This document shows positions 1-5,752 of a DNA stretch of 7,415 nucleotides, one piece after another. The stretch is taken from the NCBI GenBank assembly GCA_015523665.1, contig WAJX01000097.1, forward strand, positions 1-7,415, read 5' to 3'. The DNA comes from Ferroglobus sp. (GTDB lineage Archaea > Halobacteriota > Archaeoglobi > Archaeoglobales > Archaeoglobaceae). The notes under the pieces are model-generated. The model searched no databases, was not told the origin of the DNA, and saw nothing but the letters and a program-made list of their open reading frames with translations. Position 1 is the stretch's first letter, and every line of letters begins with the position of its first letter. The position numbers were made by a program, and so were the translations under genes.

Positions 1-117
1 AAATAGTATATAATCTACTATAATTTATAATTCATAATATATAAATAAGAATAAATAAATATACAAATTATTATATTATTATTCTAAATTATCATACTAA
101 ACATAAATCAAAGAAAG

Positions 118-132
118 TTTTTAAAATTTTAT
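118..132 (+). promoter_or_regulatory. TATA-like promoter of the shikimate kinase gene
   Basis: A purine stretch GAAAG (113-117), resembling an archaeal BRE, is followed by TTTTTAAAATTTTAT. Reading the box as 118-125 or 125-132 and allowing the usual 23 bases to the transcript start puts that start at about 148-155, next to the ATG at 155. The message would then have a leader of 0-7 bases. The assignment rests on spacing and on resemblance to the other promoters here; the background is so AT-rich that the exact box is uncertain. Confidence 0.5.
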
Positions 133-154
133 CTCTAAATCTCAATGGAAGTAT

Positions 155-979
155 ATGAAGGCTAAAGCTTATGGAGCTGGAACTGTAGTTAATGCACTAG
201 CCACTTTTAAAGGTTGTGCATTTGGTATATCATTAAAAACAGAAGTCAAAATCGAAGTAGATGAGAATATAAAGACCAGCTACATACATGGAGTTGATGA
301 CGAGAAGGCAAACTTCGTTGTTAATAAGATCCTAAGTTCTTTAGGTTTAAAAGCTGTTGTAGAAGTTGATTCGGAAATTCCAAAAGGGATGGGGCTTGGA
401 GGTAGTAGTGCTTTTGTTAACGCTTTAATCTGTGCTGGATTTAAAGAGAGAGGTGAAGTTCTCAATGCTTACAGAATACTAAAGACAAACTCAAGAGTGA
501 GTCTCGAAGCTGGGATAAGCTATACTGGAGCTTTTGATGATGCATCAGCATCATTACTTGGAGGTATTAACTTCAGCGATAACAAGAAGATGAAGTTGTT
601 TAAAATTGAAAACTTAGAAGGAAAAGCGATAATCCTCATACCTGAATGGAATAGGAAAAAAGTTGAGCTAAAAAAATCTGGGAAAGAATTGGTTGAAAAA
701 GCATTTTTATTAGCCTTGGATGGAAAATACAAGGAAGCTATGTATTTAAATTCATTGTACTATTGTAGTTCTTTTGAATTGCCATTAGAACCTATTTTGG
801 TTTCGAAGGATTTAGACGTCTCCGCTGGTCTTTCTGGTAATGGAACCGCTTACATAGCTTTTGGAAATGACGTAAATGAACTCAAAAAAATTTGGGAGAA
901 TTTTGGAGAGGTTTTATTTGTTAAAATAGTCAATAAACCATCCGAAAATGTTTTTATACCAAAAGAGATATTTATTTAA
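155..979 (+). CDS. aroK: Archaeal shikimate kinase (GHMP kinase family)
   Basis: Phosphorylates shikimate to shikimate 3-phosphate with ATP, a cytoplasmic step of the chorismate pathway. It belongs to the archaeal GHMP-fold family, unrelated to the bacterial P-loop AroK. The 274 residues are full length for the family. The N-terminus MKAKAYGAGTVVNALAT with CAFGI (21-25) matches archaeal enzymes. The GHMP phosphate-binding loop PKGMGLGGSSAFVNAL lies at 76-91, the block TGAFDDASAS at 124-133, and the C-terminal GHMP motif AGLSGNGTAYIAFG at 224-237. The phosphate loop is atypical: family members I remember carry GL(K/S)SSSA, here GLGGSSA. The ATG at 155 agrees with the family N-terminus and with a TATA box that leaves almost no leader; an out-of-frame ATG at 145 runs into a stop at once. 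The gene stands alone and converges on the ABC operon. Another GHMP kinase is possible, but the N-terminal and FDDASAS blocks favour shikimate kinase. Confidence 0.9.
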   Translation: MKAKAYGAGTVVNALATFKGCAFGISLKTEVKIEVDENIKTSYIHGVDDEKANFVVNKILSSLGLKAVVEVDSEIPKGMGLGGSSAFVNALICAGFKERGEVLNAYRILKTNSRVSLEAGISYTGAFDDASASLLGGINFSDNKKMKLFKIENLEGKAIILIPEWNRKKVELKKSGKELVEKAFLLALDGKYKEAMYLNSLYYCSSFELPLEPILVSKDLDVSAGLSGNGTAYIAFGNDVNELKKIWENFGEVLFVKIVNKPSENVFIPKEIFI

Positions 980-1060
980 ATAATTTAAACAAATTTATTA
1001 AATATTAGATAATTTAAATATCATTTATTAATATATATTAGTACATATTATTGTTTTTAA

Positions 1061-2182
1061 TCACTCATATCTGAGTGCTTCTATTGGTTCAAGTTTACTA
1101 GCTCTATACGCAGGATACAAACCACTTATCAATGAAGTTAAAGTTCCAAAAAACATTCCCTCAGCCATATAAAGAAGAGATGACAGATTTAAGATGTCTC
1201 CACTTCTGTGGATTATGAGAGATGTAATTAAATAACCACCTCCCAAGCTTAAAATCCCACCAATAACACTACCAGATATACCAAGTATTAACGACTCCAA
1301 AAGAAATATTTTAAGGATTGATTCCCTAAAAGCTCCGATAGCTCTCATAACTCCTATCTCCTTTGTTCTCTCAATAGTGGACATCAACATTATATTAAGG
1401 ATGCTTACTCCAGCAACCAATAACGATACAGCAGCTATAGCCATCAAAAATAAATTCACTTGATTAAAAGCTCGATTAATTCTTTCAATTATAGATTTAA
1501 GCTCAAAAACCTCTACTTTTTTCACTTTATAATTTACACTCCTCTCAACGAATTTCTTAAAATTTTCTATCTCATCAACGTTTTTAACCTTAACTATTAA
1601 CATCGAGTATTCTAAATTAAAGTTATCCGAAAATTCTTGTAATGAGACTATAACAGCATTATTCGGATTGATATCAAATCTAGCTCCTTCTCTTTCCAAT
1701 ATTGCTGAAACTTTATATTCCTTATTCCCGATCCTCAATCTATCCCCAACTCTTATATCCAATCTTTTAGCAAGAGTGTTTCCAACTACACATTTTCTTT
1801 TTAAACTTATCTTACCCTTTTCAGCTTTAAAAAGTTCTTCAACATCTCTTTCGTTAAGTCCATAAACGATTGCATATGTGCTTTTTTCCCCTTCTATTTT
1901 TGCTGTTTTAGATTTCACAGGGATTAATTCACTTATATAAATGCTCTTACCAATTTTTGATAACGTTTTCTCGTCTATGCTATCATATCCGTTTGTTGTT
2001 GATGGGAGGATTATAACCTCATTTACCATATCCTGAAAATTCTCTAAAACTACTCTCTTTAAATTTTCTCCAAAGATTCCTATAGATGAGACTGCAGTAA
2101 CTCCAATGATTATGCCCAACATAGCAAGTGCACTTCTAACTTTAACTCTTCTTAAATTTCTAATTGCCAGTTGAAGATACAT
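1061..2182 (-). CDS. MacB/FtsX-family ABC transporter permease
   Basis: Membrane subunit of an ABC3-type (MacB/LolCE/FtsX) transporter, 373 residues. The N-terminal MYLQLAIRNLRRVKVRSALA is the family's amphipathic entry helix, followed by transmembrane helix 1 at about 17-37. A long extracytoplasmic MacB-like domain spans about 40-235. The FtsX core follows, with helices near 242-266, 290-322 and 337-358. The cytoplasmic coupling segment ERTKEIGVMRAIGA (271-284) and the C-terminal YPAYRASKLEPIEALRYE are hallmark sequences. The ATG at 2182 is preceded by a strong Shine-Dalgarno site and lies 23 bases inside the end of the ATPase gene, so the two are probably translationally coupled. As one half-transporter it should work as a homodimer with two ATPase subunits. 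MacB-type machines move substrates or force at the outer face by mechanotransmission. The substrate cannot be inferred. Confidence 0.93.
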   Translation of the reverse strand: MYLQLAIRNLRRVKVRSALAMLGIIIGVTAVSSIGIFGENLKRVVLENFQDMVNEVIILPSTTNGYDSIDEKTLSKIGKSIYISELIPVKSKTAKIEGEKSTYAIVYGLNERDVEELFKAEKGKISLKRKCVVGNTLAKRLDIRVGDRLRIGNKEYKVSAILEREGARFDINPNNAVIVSLQEFSDNFNLEYSMLIVKVKNVDEIENFKKFVERSVNYKVKKVEVFELKSIIERINRAFNQVNLFLMAIAAVSLLVAGVSILNIMLMSTIERTKEIGVMRAIGAFRESILKIFLLESLILGISGSVIGGILSLGGGYLITSLIIHRSGDILNLSSLLYMAEGMFFGTLTSLISGLYPAYRASKLEPIEALRYE

Positions 2183-2864
2183 CCACTATCCTCCCATCTC
2201 TCAATCTAATCACTCTCTCAGCATATTTCTTAAGAGATTCATCGTGAGTTACAAGTATAACTGTCATACCCTCCTCTCTGTTCAACATCTTTATTGTTTC
2301 CATTATCTCATGTCCACTCCTACTATCTAAATTTCCTGTAGGTTCATCACAGAGTAAAATTTTCGGTTCATTCGCTAAAGCTCTCGCAATTGCAACTTTC
2401 TGTTGTTGCCCTCCACTCAGTTCCATTGGCTTTCTATCTGCAAGATTTTCAAGAGTTAACATTTCAAGTATCTCTCTAACTCTATTCTCTCGTTCTCTTT
2501 CATCCATTCCTTTAAAAATCATGGGCAACTCTATATTTTCTCTCGCTGTAAGAGTTGGAATGAGATTATATTGTTGGAATACAAAACCTATGGTATCTCT
2601 TCTAAGCTCAGTAAGTTTTTTTTCACTTAATTTTTTTGTAGAAACACCATTTATGAATACTTCTCCAGATGTTGGCTTATCCAAACAACCTATGATGTTC
2701 AATAGTGTTGACTTTCCACTACCAGAAGGGCCCATAACAGCTATAAACTCACCATCTTTTATTTCTAAGCTAACATCATTAAGAGCTACTACTTCATAAT
2801 ATCCAATTTTATAGACTTTCGTGACATTTTTCAGCCTAACTATCTCATAAGCTTTAGCTTTCAT
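2160..2864 (-). CDS. MacB/LolD-type ABC transporter ATP-binding protein
   Basis: Cytoplasmic ATPase of the ABC exporter, 234 residues, the usual size for LolD/MacB nucleotide-binding subunits. All motifs are intact: Walker A GPSGSGKST (45-53), the Q-loop within FVFQQYNLIPTLTARENIELP (Q97/Q98), signature LSGGQQQKVAIARAL (149-163), Walker B ILLCDEP with catalytic Glu174, D-loop GNLDS (177-181) and switch His207. The Q-loop stretch is typical of the lipoprotein/macrolide exporter branch. The gene starts 7 bases after the upstream CARDB-like gene stops and overlaps the permease gene by 23 bases, so all three are one operon. The first six or seven codons (MKAKAYE) precede the usual family start near IVRLKNVTKVY and nearly duplicate the first codons of the shikimate kinase gene. 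I see no alternative start codon closer to the conserved part. Confidence 0.95.
   Translation of the reverse strand: MKAKAYEIVRLKNVTKVYKIGYYEVVALNDVSLEIKDGEFIAVMGPSGSGKSTLLNIIGCLDKPTSGEVFINGVSTKKLSEKKLTELRRDTIGFVFQQYNLIPTLTARENIELPMIFKGMDERERENRVREILEMLTLENLADRKPMELSGGQQQKVAIARALANEPKILLCDEPTGNLDSRSGHEIMETIKMLNREEGMTVILVTHDESLKKYAERVIRLRDGRIVDVSSTGN
2190..2195 (-). promoter_or_regulatory. Shine-Dalgarno site of the permease gene
   Basis: The minus strand reads GGGAGG, then seven bases, then the ATG at 2182. It is the strongest ribosome binding site in the window and fixes the permease start inside the 3' end of the ATPase gene. The operon-head genes lack such a site, which fits internal genes using Shine-Dalgarno initiation and first genes being leaderless. 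Confidence 0.8.
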
Positions 2865-2871
2865 CTTATCA

Positions 2872-4197
2872 TCAAAATCTTCTCATCAAAATAAAGAAGA
2901 CAATTCCCACCACTATTATCGCAATTACGGCTGAAATTATTATGGGAGTGTTACTACTCTTAACTTCTATCTTAACTTCTCTTATGGGAATCTCCTTCTC
3001 AAGTTTCAGTGATTTTCCTGCTTTGTTCATCCATTCTATGCCGAGTTTATCAACACTCTCATTCTTTAAGCTCAATTCAAACGTTTCATAATCGTTTGGT
3101 GAAATCGTTCCTATAAAGCTTTTAACACTTCCCACACTAACAATAACATTCTTAGCTTCAGTAAATCCAAGATTGCATATTTCACCACTAATTACTCCTT
3201 TTTCAAATTCATAACTACATAAATCTAAGTACGGTTTTTTAGAGACGTTTATCACAACTTTCCTACTCTCAATATACTTTGCTAAATCTTCATACATTAT
3301 TTTAAGATTTATAACTTTAATTCCAGGAGATATTGGAGTATAATACGTCGTAAGATTTGCTGACTCTCCACTATCGAGTTTTGCAAGTTCCAATTTTTGT
3401 ATTCCCTCATCTTCGCTACTAATCGATATCTTAAATATCGTGTTATTCTTAAGGTTTGTTATCTCAATATTTATGGGGACTGCATCAAATAGATAGGCAT
3501 TTTCAGGAGATTTTATTCGTATGAAAACACCTTTACTCTCCTCCCATCGTGGATTAAACGTTTGGATATATTCGTGATAGTTTCTACCATTGTAAAAATA
3601 GATTTTGAATTTTAAAGGTATTCTTTTCTTAGGATAAAAGAGAAATTCTCCTCCATTACCATAAACTGTTTTTGGGGTTGCATTGAAGAGTGGTTCTATG
3701 TAAACGTTAATATCAGTATCTATCTTGACTTTAATTCTATTCAACTCCCCTAAAACGATCTTATCGTTTAGTAATATTAACTCTGGTAATTTATCCTCCA
3801 CATTAAAAGGTATGTAATAGTATAAGCTAGAATTCTCACTCGAGATTTTCACGCTAACTATATACCTCCCAGATTTTTCGGCTTTAAAAGTAAAAGGAAA
3901 TTCATAAGTAGAAAGAGGGGGTATTGTACCAATTTTAAGTTCAGATTTCGGCTTTACCGCATTAGAATAAAAAATTATAGAAGTGATCTTTTCAGCAGTA
4001 TTACCAACATTCTCTATTACAAGTTTACAATCAACATTCTCTCCAGGAAATATTATCTCCGGATTCATTTTAACTTCCTTAACAATAAGCTGAGCTGATG
4101 ACAGAGGTATAATCAAGAGAATTGATGACATAAAGATTAAAATTAAAATCAAAGTTAAAATTGGAGTTAAAAATGGGAAAACCGCAAATCTTCTCAT
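2872..4197 (-). CDS. Membrane-anchored extracellular CARDB/COG1361-like protein, exporter partner
   Basis: First gene of the ABC operon, 441 residues. A long hydrophobic signal sequence (about 1-35, ending PLSSA before Gln36) precedes an extracellular region. A single C-terminal transmembrane helix (about 418-437, TPIIISAVIAIIVVGIVFF) ends in a short basic tail, MRRF. The outside part looks like several beta-sandwich repeats at about 37-134, 138-215, 225-318 and 320-400. The first is the clearest: PGENVDCKLVIENVGNTAEK followed by IGTIPPLSTYEFPFTF is the CARDB/NEW3-like pattern of archaeal COG1361 proteins. Six sequons (at N122, N172, N251, N281, N317, N379) fit an N-glycosylated surface protein, and Cys327/Cys341 could form a disulfide. 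COG1361-type proteins beside MacB-like transporters recur in archaea. I infer an adaptor or substrate-capture role analogous to MacA, without MacA homology. A predicted transcript start at 4198 supports the ATG at 4197; Met23 is a weaker alternative. Confidence 0.82.
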   Translation of the reverse strand: MRRFAVFPFLTPILTLILILIFMSSILLIIPLSSAQLIVKEVKMNPEIIFPGENVDCKLVIENVGNTAEKITSIIFYSNAVKPKSELKIGTIPPLSTYEFPFTFKAEKSGRYIVSVKISSENSSLYYYIPFNVEDKLPELILLNDKIVLGELNRIKVKIDTDINVYIEPLFNATPKTVYGNGGEFLFYPKKRIPLKFKIYFYNGRNYHEYIQTFNPRWEESKGVFIRIKSPENAYLFDAVPINIEITNLKNNTIFKISISSEDEGIQKLELAKLDSGESANLTTYYTPISPGIKVINLKIMYEDLAKYIESRKVVINVSKKPYLDLCSYEFEKGVISGEICNLGFTEAKNVIVSVGSVKSFIGTISPNDYETFELSLKNESVDKLGIEWMNKAGKSLKLEKEIPIREVKIEVKSSNTPIIISAVIAIIVVGIVFFILMRRF

Positions 4198-4220
4198 GGG
4201 GTAAAAAAGACTGAAAGATT

Positions 4221-4228
4221 AATTAAAA
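4221..4228 (-). promoter_or_regulatory. TATA-like promoter of the ABC exporter operon
   Basis: On the minus strand the sequence reads CCAAAA followed by TTTTAATT. Placing the transcript start 23 bases after the box gives about 4198, one base before the ATG at 4197. The six bases before that ATG (TACCCC) contain no Shine-Dalgarno motif, so the operon message is probably leaderless. Confidence 0.5.
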
Positions 4229-4305
4229 TTTTGGTATCATCATTTATTTTAGCTGATCCAAATGTAGAGAAATACAACTACTTTTCCTACCTCACATCTA
4301 ATAAA

Positions 4306-4329
4306 GTTAATAATAGTAGGTTAATAATA
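4306..4329. repeat. Perfect 10-base direct repeat, 14-base period
   Basis: GTTAATAATA occurs at 4306-4315 and again at 4320-4329, separated by GTAG. It lies about 80-100 bases upstream of the TATA box of the exporter operon. It could be a pair of regulator sites, but the letters are mostly A and T and chance repetition is possible. Confidence 0.4.
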
Positions 4330-4426
4330 TAACTAATATAACAATTAAACTTAATATATCAACAATAAAACTAATAAAATAAATTAAATAATAAAATAAT
4401 ATTATTATATTATTTATCACATTATG

Positions 4427-4446
4427 ATGTCGTCAATTGACAACAT
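4427..4446. promoter_or_regulatory. Near-perfect 20-base palindrome, candidate operator
   Basis: ATGTCGTCAATTGACAACAT pairs at nine of ten positions around the centre at 4436/4437; the only mismatch is C4431 against A4442. It has no loop, which is typical of a site for a dimeric winged-helix regulator rather than an RNA hairpin. It is more G/C-containing than its surroundings, so it is not simply an AT-rich accident. It sits more than 200 bases from either flanking start codon, too far to block either predicted TATA box directly. Confidence 0.55.
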
Positions 4447-4527
4447 ATAACACCATTTAACCACAACATCACTAAGTTCTAAATAAAATAAAAATATACA
4501 GCCATTATAATCTCGAGTAAATCTACA

Positions 4528-4551
4528 TTTTTAACAGATTAGTGTTAAAAA
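4528..4551. repeat. Perfect 9-base inverted repeat with 6-base spacer
   Basis: TTTTTAACA (4528-4536) and TGTTAAAAA (4543-4551) are exact reverse complements around GATTAG. In RNA this would be a hairpin with A/U-rich ends; in DNA it could be a two-half-site operator. A TATA-like string at about 4490-4499 would place a transcript start near 4522, just before the hairpin, so a short RNA is conceivable but unproven. Confidence 0.5.
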
Positions 4552-4597
4552 ATTTTATTAAATAACAATATAAAAACAAAAAATTTAAAAATAGGAA

Positions 4598-4639
4598 GAT
4601 ACAAATAGAAAGTACAGATAGAAAGATACATAATGAAAA
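4598..4639. repeat. Three imperfect tandem copies of a 13-15 base motif
   Basis: The copies are GATACAAATAGAAA (4598-4611), GTACAGATAGAAA (4612-4624) and GATACATAATGAAAA (4625-4639). They lie about 60-100 bases upstream of the TATA box of the rightward membrane-protein gene. They may be activator sites or decayed slippage repeats. Confidence 0.4.
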
Positions 4640-4698
4640 TGAACTTCAGCTCAAACGATTAAGTATTTTAAGAGATAATATTTAAGGTTGGCCAAAAA

Positions 4699-4706
4699 TT
4701 TTTATA
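4699..4706 (+). promoter_or_regulatory. TATA-like promoter of the PEGA-like membrane protein gene
   Basis: TTTTTATA follows GGCCAAAAA. Twenty-three bases after the box is 4729, one base before the in-frame ATG at 4730. The 8-base palindrome TTGGCCAA (4688-4695) overlaps the likely BRE position and could be a repressor site. Because the box lies inside the longest open frame (TTG at 4688), that start is unlikely to be real. Confidence 0.6.
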
Positions 4707-4729
4707 CTCTCATATTCATGATGGCTAAG

Positions 4730-5656
4730 ATGAGAATTTTCATTATAGCCCTATCATTCATAATCCTAATACAACCCATTATAGCTGAAAAAATTGAAAA
4801 AGGAAGTTTGGAAATATTTATAAATGGATATAAAGGTGGAGAAGTCCACATAACGATATTCAGTGAGGATTTTCAAAAAAATTTTACAATAAAAAATGAG
4901 AGTATAACAATCGAAAATCTCACATATGGTAGATACCATGTAGTTGCAGATTATAACAATATGCGATCGATCTCCACTATTGATATACCAAACGAAACTA
5001 GACTTATGATCGATTTTTCAACAACTTCAGACTTAAAGAACCTTGAAGTTGTAAATGCACACATCATCGTTGGAATAGCAAATTCAAGATTTGTTATTAT
5101 GGAGATAGATGTTATAAAAAACAACGCATCTAAATATTTTAGAGGAGACTTAATTAAGACTATCCCCACTGGAATTGATAATTACACTGTAATCCCAAGT
5201 AATTTTGCCGAAATCGCTACGCAAAAAGCTGATAAGATTATACTCAAAAATTTTACAATTCCAGCAAATTCGACAGCTCAAGTTGGATATTACTACCTCC
5301 TAAAGAGTGATAACATCTCTCTATATTTTGATTTACCAACAAAGCAAGTAACAGTTTTAACACCAATTAATATCTTAGCAATTTCATCAGTTTTAACGAG
5401 TTTTGGTTCGCAACAATTGGGGAATAATACATATAACGTATACGCGGTAACAAACTTAGAAAAAGGAGAAAAAGTTAAAATTAGTTTTCAAATACAAGAA
5501 ATTCAACAATTAGATGTAAAAAGTGATAATACCACTTTCACTTTTTTAATACTCGGCCTAATATTAATTTTTTCAGGGATAATACTTTTCTTGTATAACA
5601 GAATGAAAGAGAAGAGTAAAGATGAAGAAAAGAAAAGAGAGGATTGGAAAGTTTAA
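4730..5656 (+). CDS. Signal-peptide, single-pass extracellular protein with PEGA-like domain; function unknown
   Basis: From the ATG at 4730 the product has 308 residues. A signal peptide MRIFIIALSFIILIQPIIA (1-19) precedes about 250 outside residues, one transmembrane helix (269-289) and a charged cytoplasmic tail ending KKREDWKV. Residues 24-75 (GSLEIFINGYKGGEVHITIF, then IENLTYGRYHVVADY) have the strand-turn pattern of PEGA or carboxypeptidase-regulatory-like domains. Residues 105-257 look like a second beta-domain that I cannot name firmly. Eleven N-glycosylation sequons (for example at N51, N56, N63, N132, N151, N180, N267) and no cysteine fit a glycosylated surface protein. It diverges from the ABC operon, whose CARDB-like product has the same topology, so a shared envelope role is inferred. 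The start rests on the TATA spacing; ATGs at 4718 and 4721 are alternatives, and the TTG at 4688 would put the promoter inside the gene. Confidence 0.75.
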   Translation: MRIFIIALSFIILIQPIIAEKIEKGSLEIFINGYKGGEVHITIFSEDFQKNFTIKNESITIENLTYGRYHVVADYNNMRSISTIDIPNETRLMIDFSTTSDLKNLEVVNAHIIVGIANSRFVIMEIDVIKNNASKYFRGDLIKTIPTGIDNYTVIPSNFAEIATQKADKIILKNFTIPANSTAQVGYYYLLKSDNISLYFDLPTKQVTVLTPINILAISSVLTSFGSQQLGNNTYNVYAVTNLEKGEKVKISFQIQEIQQLDVKSDNTTFTFLILGLILIFSGIILFLYNRMKEKSKDEEKKREDWKV

Positions 5657-5660
5657 TTAG

Positions 5661-5684
5661 TTATTTTTAATTATTTCATAATTA
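5661..5684 (+). terminator. Probable T-rich terminator with AT hairpin
   Basis: Five bases after the stop codon the plus strand runs TTATTTTTAATTATTTC. It includes a 7-base inverted repeat, TAATTAT and ATAATTA around TTC (5668-5684). Archaeal termination relies on T-rich tracts after a stop, and two genes converge here, so termination is expected. The AT-rich background weakens the call. Confidence 0.35.
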
Positions 5685-5737
5685 TTAATTATATTAATAT
5701 TAGCCATAATTGGCCCATATTATTTATTTTATATCAT

Positions 5738-5742
5738 AAAAA
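5738..5742 (-). terminator. Possible T-tract terminator of pyrH
   Basis: On the minus strand, 10 bases past the pyrH stop, the sequence reads GGTATTTTTATG, giving a five-T tract. A short dyad GCCA/TGGC (5703-5706 and 5711-5714) lies beyond it. Position and T content suit an archaeal terminator, but the evidence is thin. Confidence 0.25.
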
Positions 5743-5752
5743 TACCAGATTA

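Larger units (their letters stand above)
4198..4729. other. Long AT-rich divergent intergenic region
   Basis: About 530 bases separate two diverging genes for membrane proteins. I see no credible coding frame, tRNA or rRNA. Besides the two promoters at its edges it holds a perfect 10-base direct repeat (4306-4329), a run of almost pure A+T (about 4321-4420), a near-perfect 20-base palindrome (4427-4446), a TATA-like string (about 4490-4499), a perfect 9-base inverted repeat (4528-4551) and three copies of a 13-15 base tandem motif (4598-4639). Terminators are not expected between diverging genes, so the palindromes are more likely regulator sites or parts of an unrecognised small RNA. Confidence 0.6.

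Noticed and set aside
4..20. TAGTA/TACTA inverted repeat at the left edge
   Set aside because: The stem is only five bases in an AT-rich leader and no gene is close enough to give it a role.
280..732. Two minus-strand frames (280-465 and 520-732) inside the shikimate kinase gene
   Set aside because: They lie antisense to a gene with clear family motifs, encode low-complexity serine/phenylalanine-rich peptides, and have no promoter or ribosome site.
1029..1040. TAATATATATTA palindrome between the converging shikimate kinase and permease genes as a terminator
   Set aside because: It is pure A/T, has no following T tract on either strand, and is likely a composition effect.
1668..1865. Plus-strand frame of 65 codons inside the permease gene
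   Set aside because: It is antisense to the extracytoplasmic domain of a well-supported permease, has Ser/Leu-rich composition, and shows no recognisable motif.
2521..2799. Plus-strand frame of 92 codons inside the ABC ATPase gene
   Set aside because: It is a shadow of the highly conserved Walker A to Q-loop coding region on the other strand, with no independent support.
4381..4420. A/T-only symmetric run (ATAATATTAT and neighbours) as a replication origin or unwinding element
   Set aside because: In such AT-rich DNA short symmetric A/T strings arise by chance. No origin recognition boxes or nearby cdc6/orc1 gene are present.
4688..4729. Upstream TTG start and 14-residue extension of the PEGA-like protein
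   Set aside because: The TATA-like box at 4699-4706 would lie inside the coding region, and the extension would precede an otherwise well-formed signal peptide.
4951..5169. Minus-strand frame of 72 codons inside the PEGA-like gene
   Set aside because: It is antisense to a protein with a signal peptide and transmembrane helix, and has no promoter or homologous feature.
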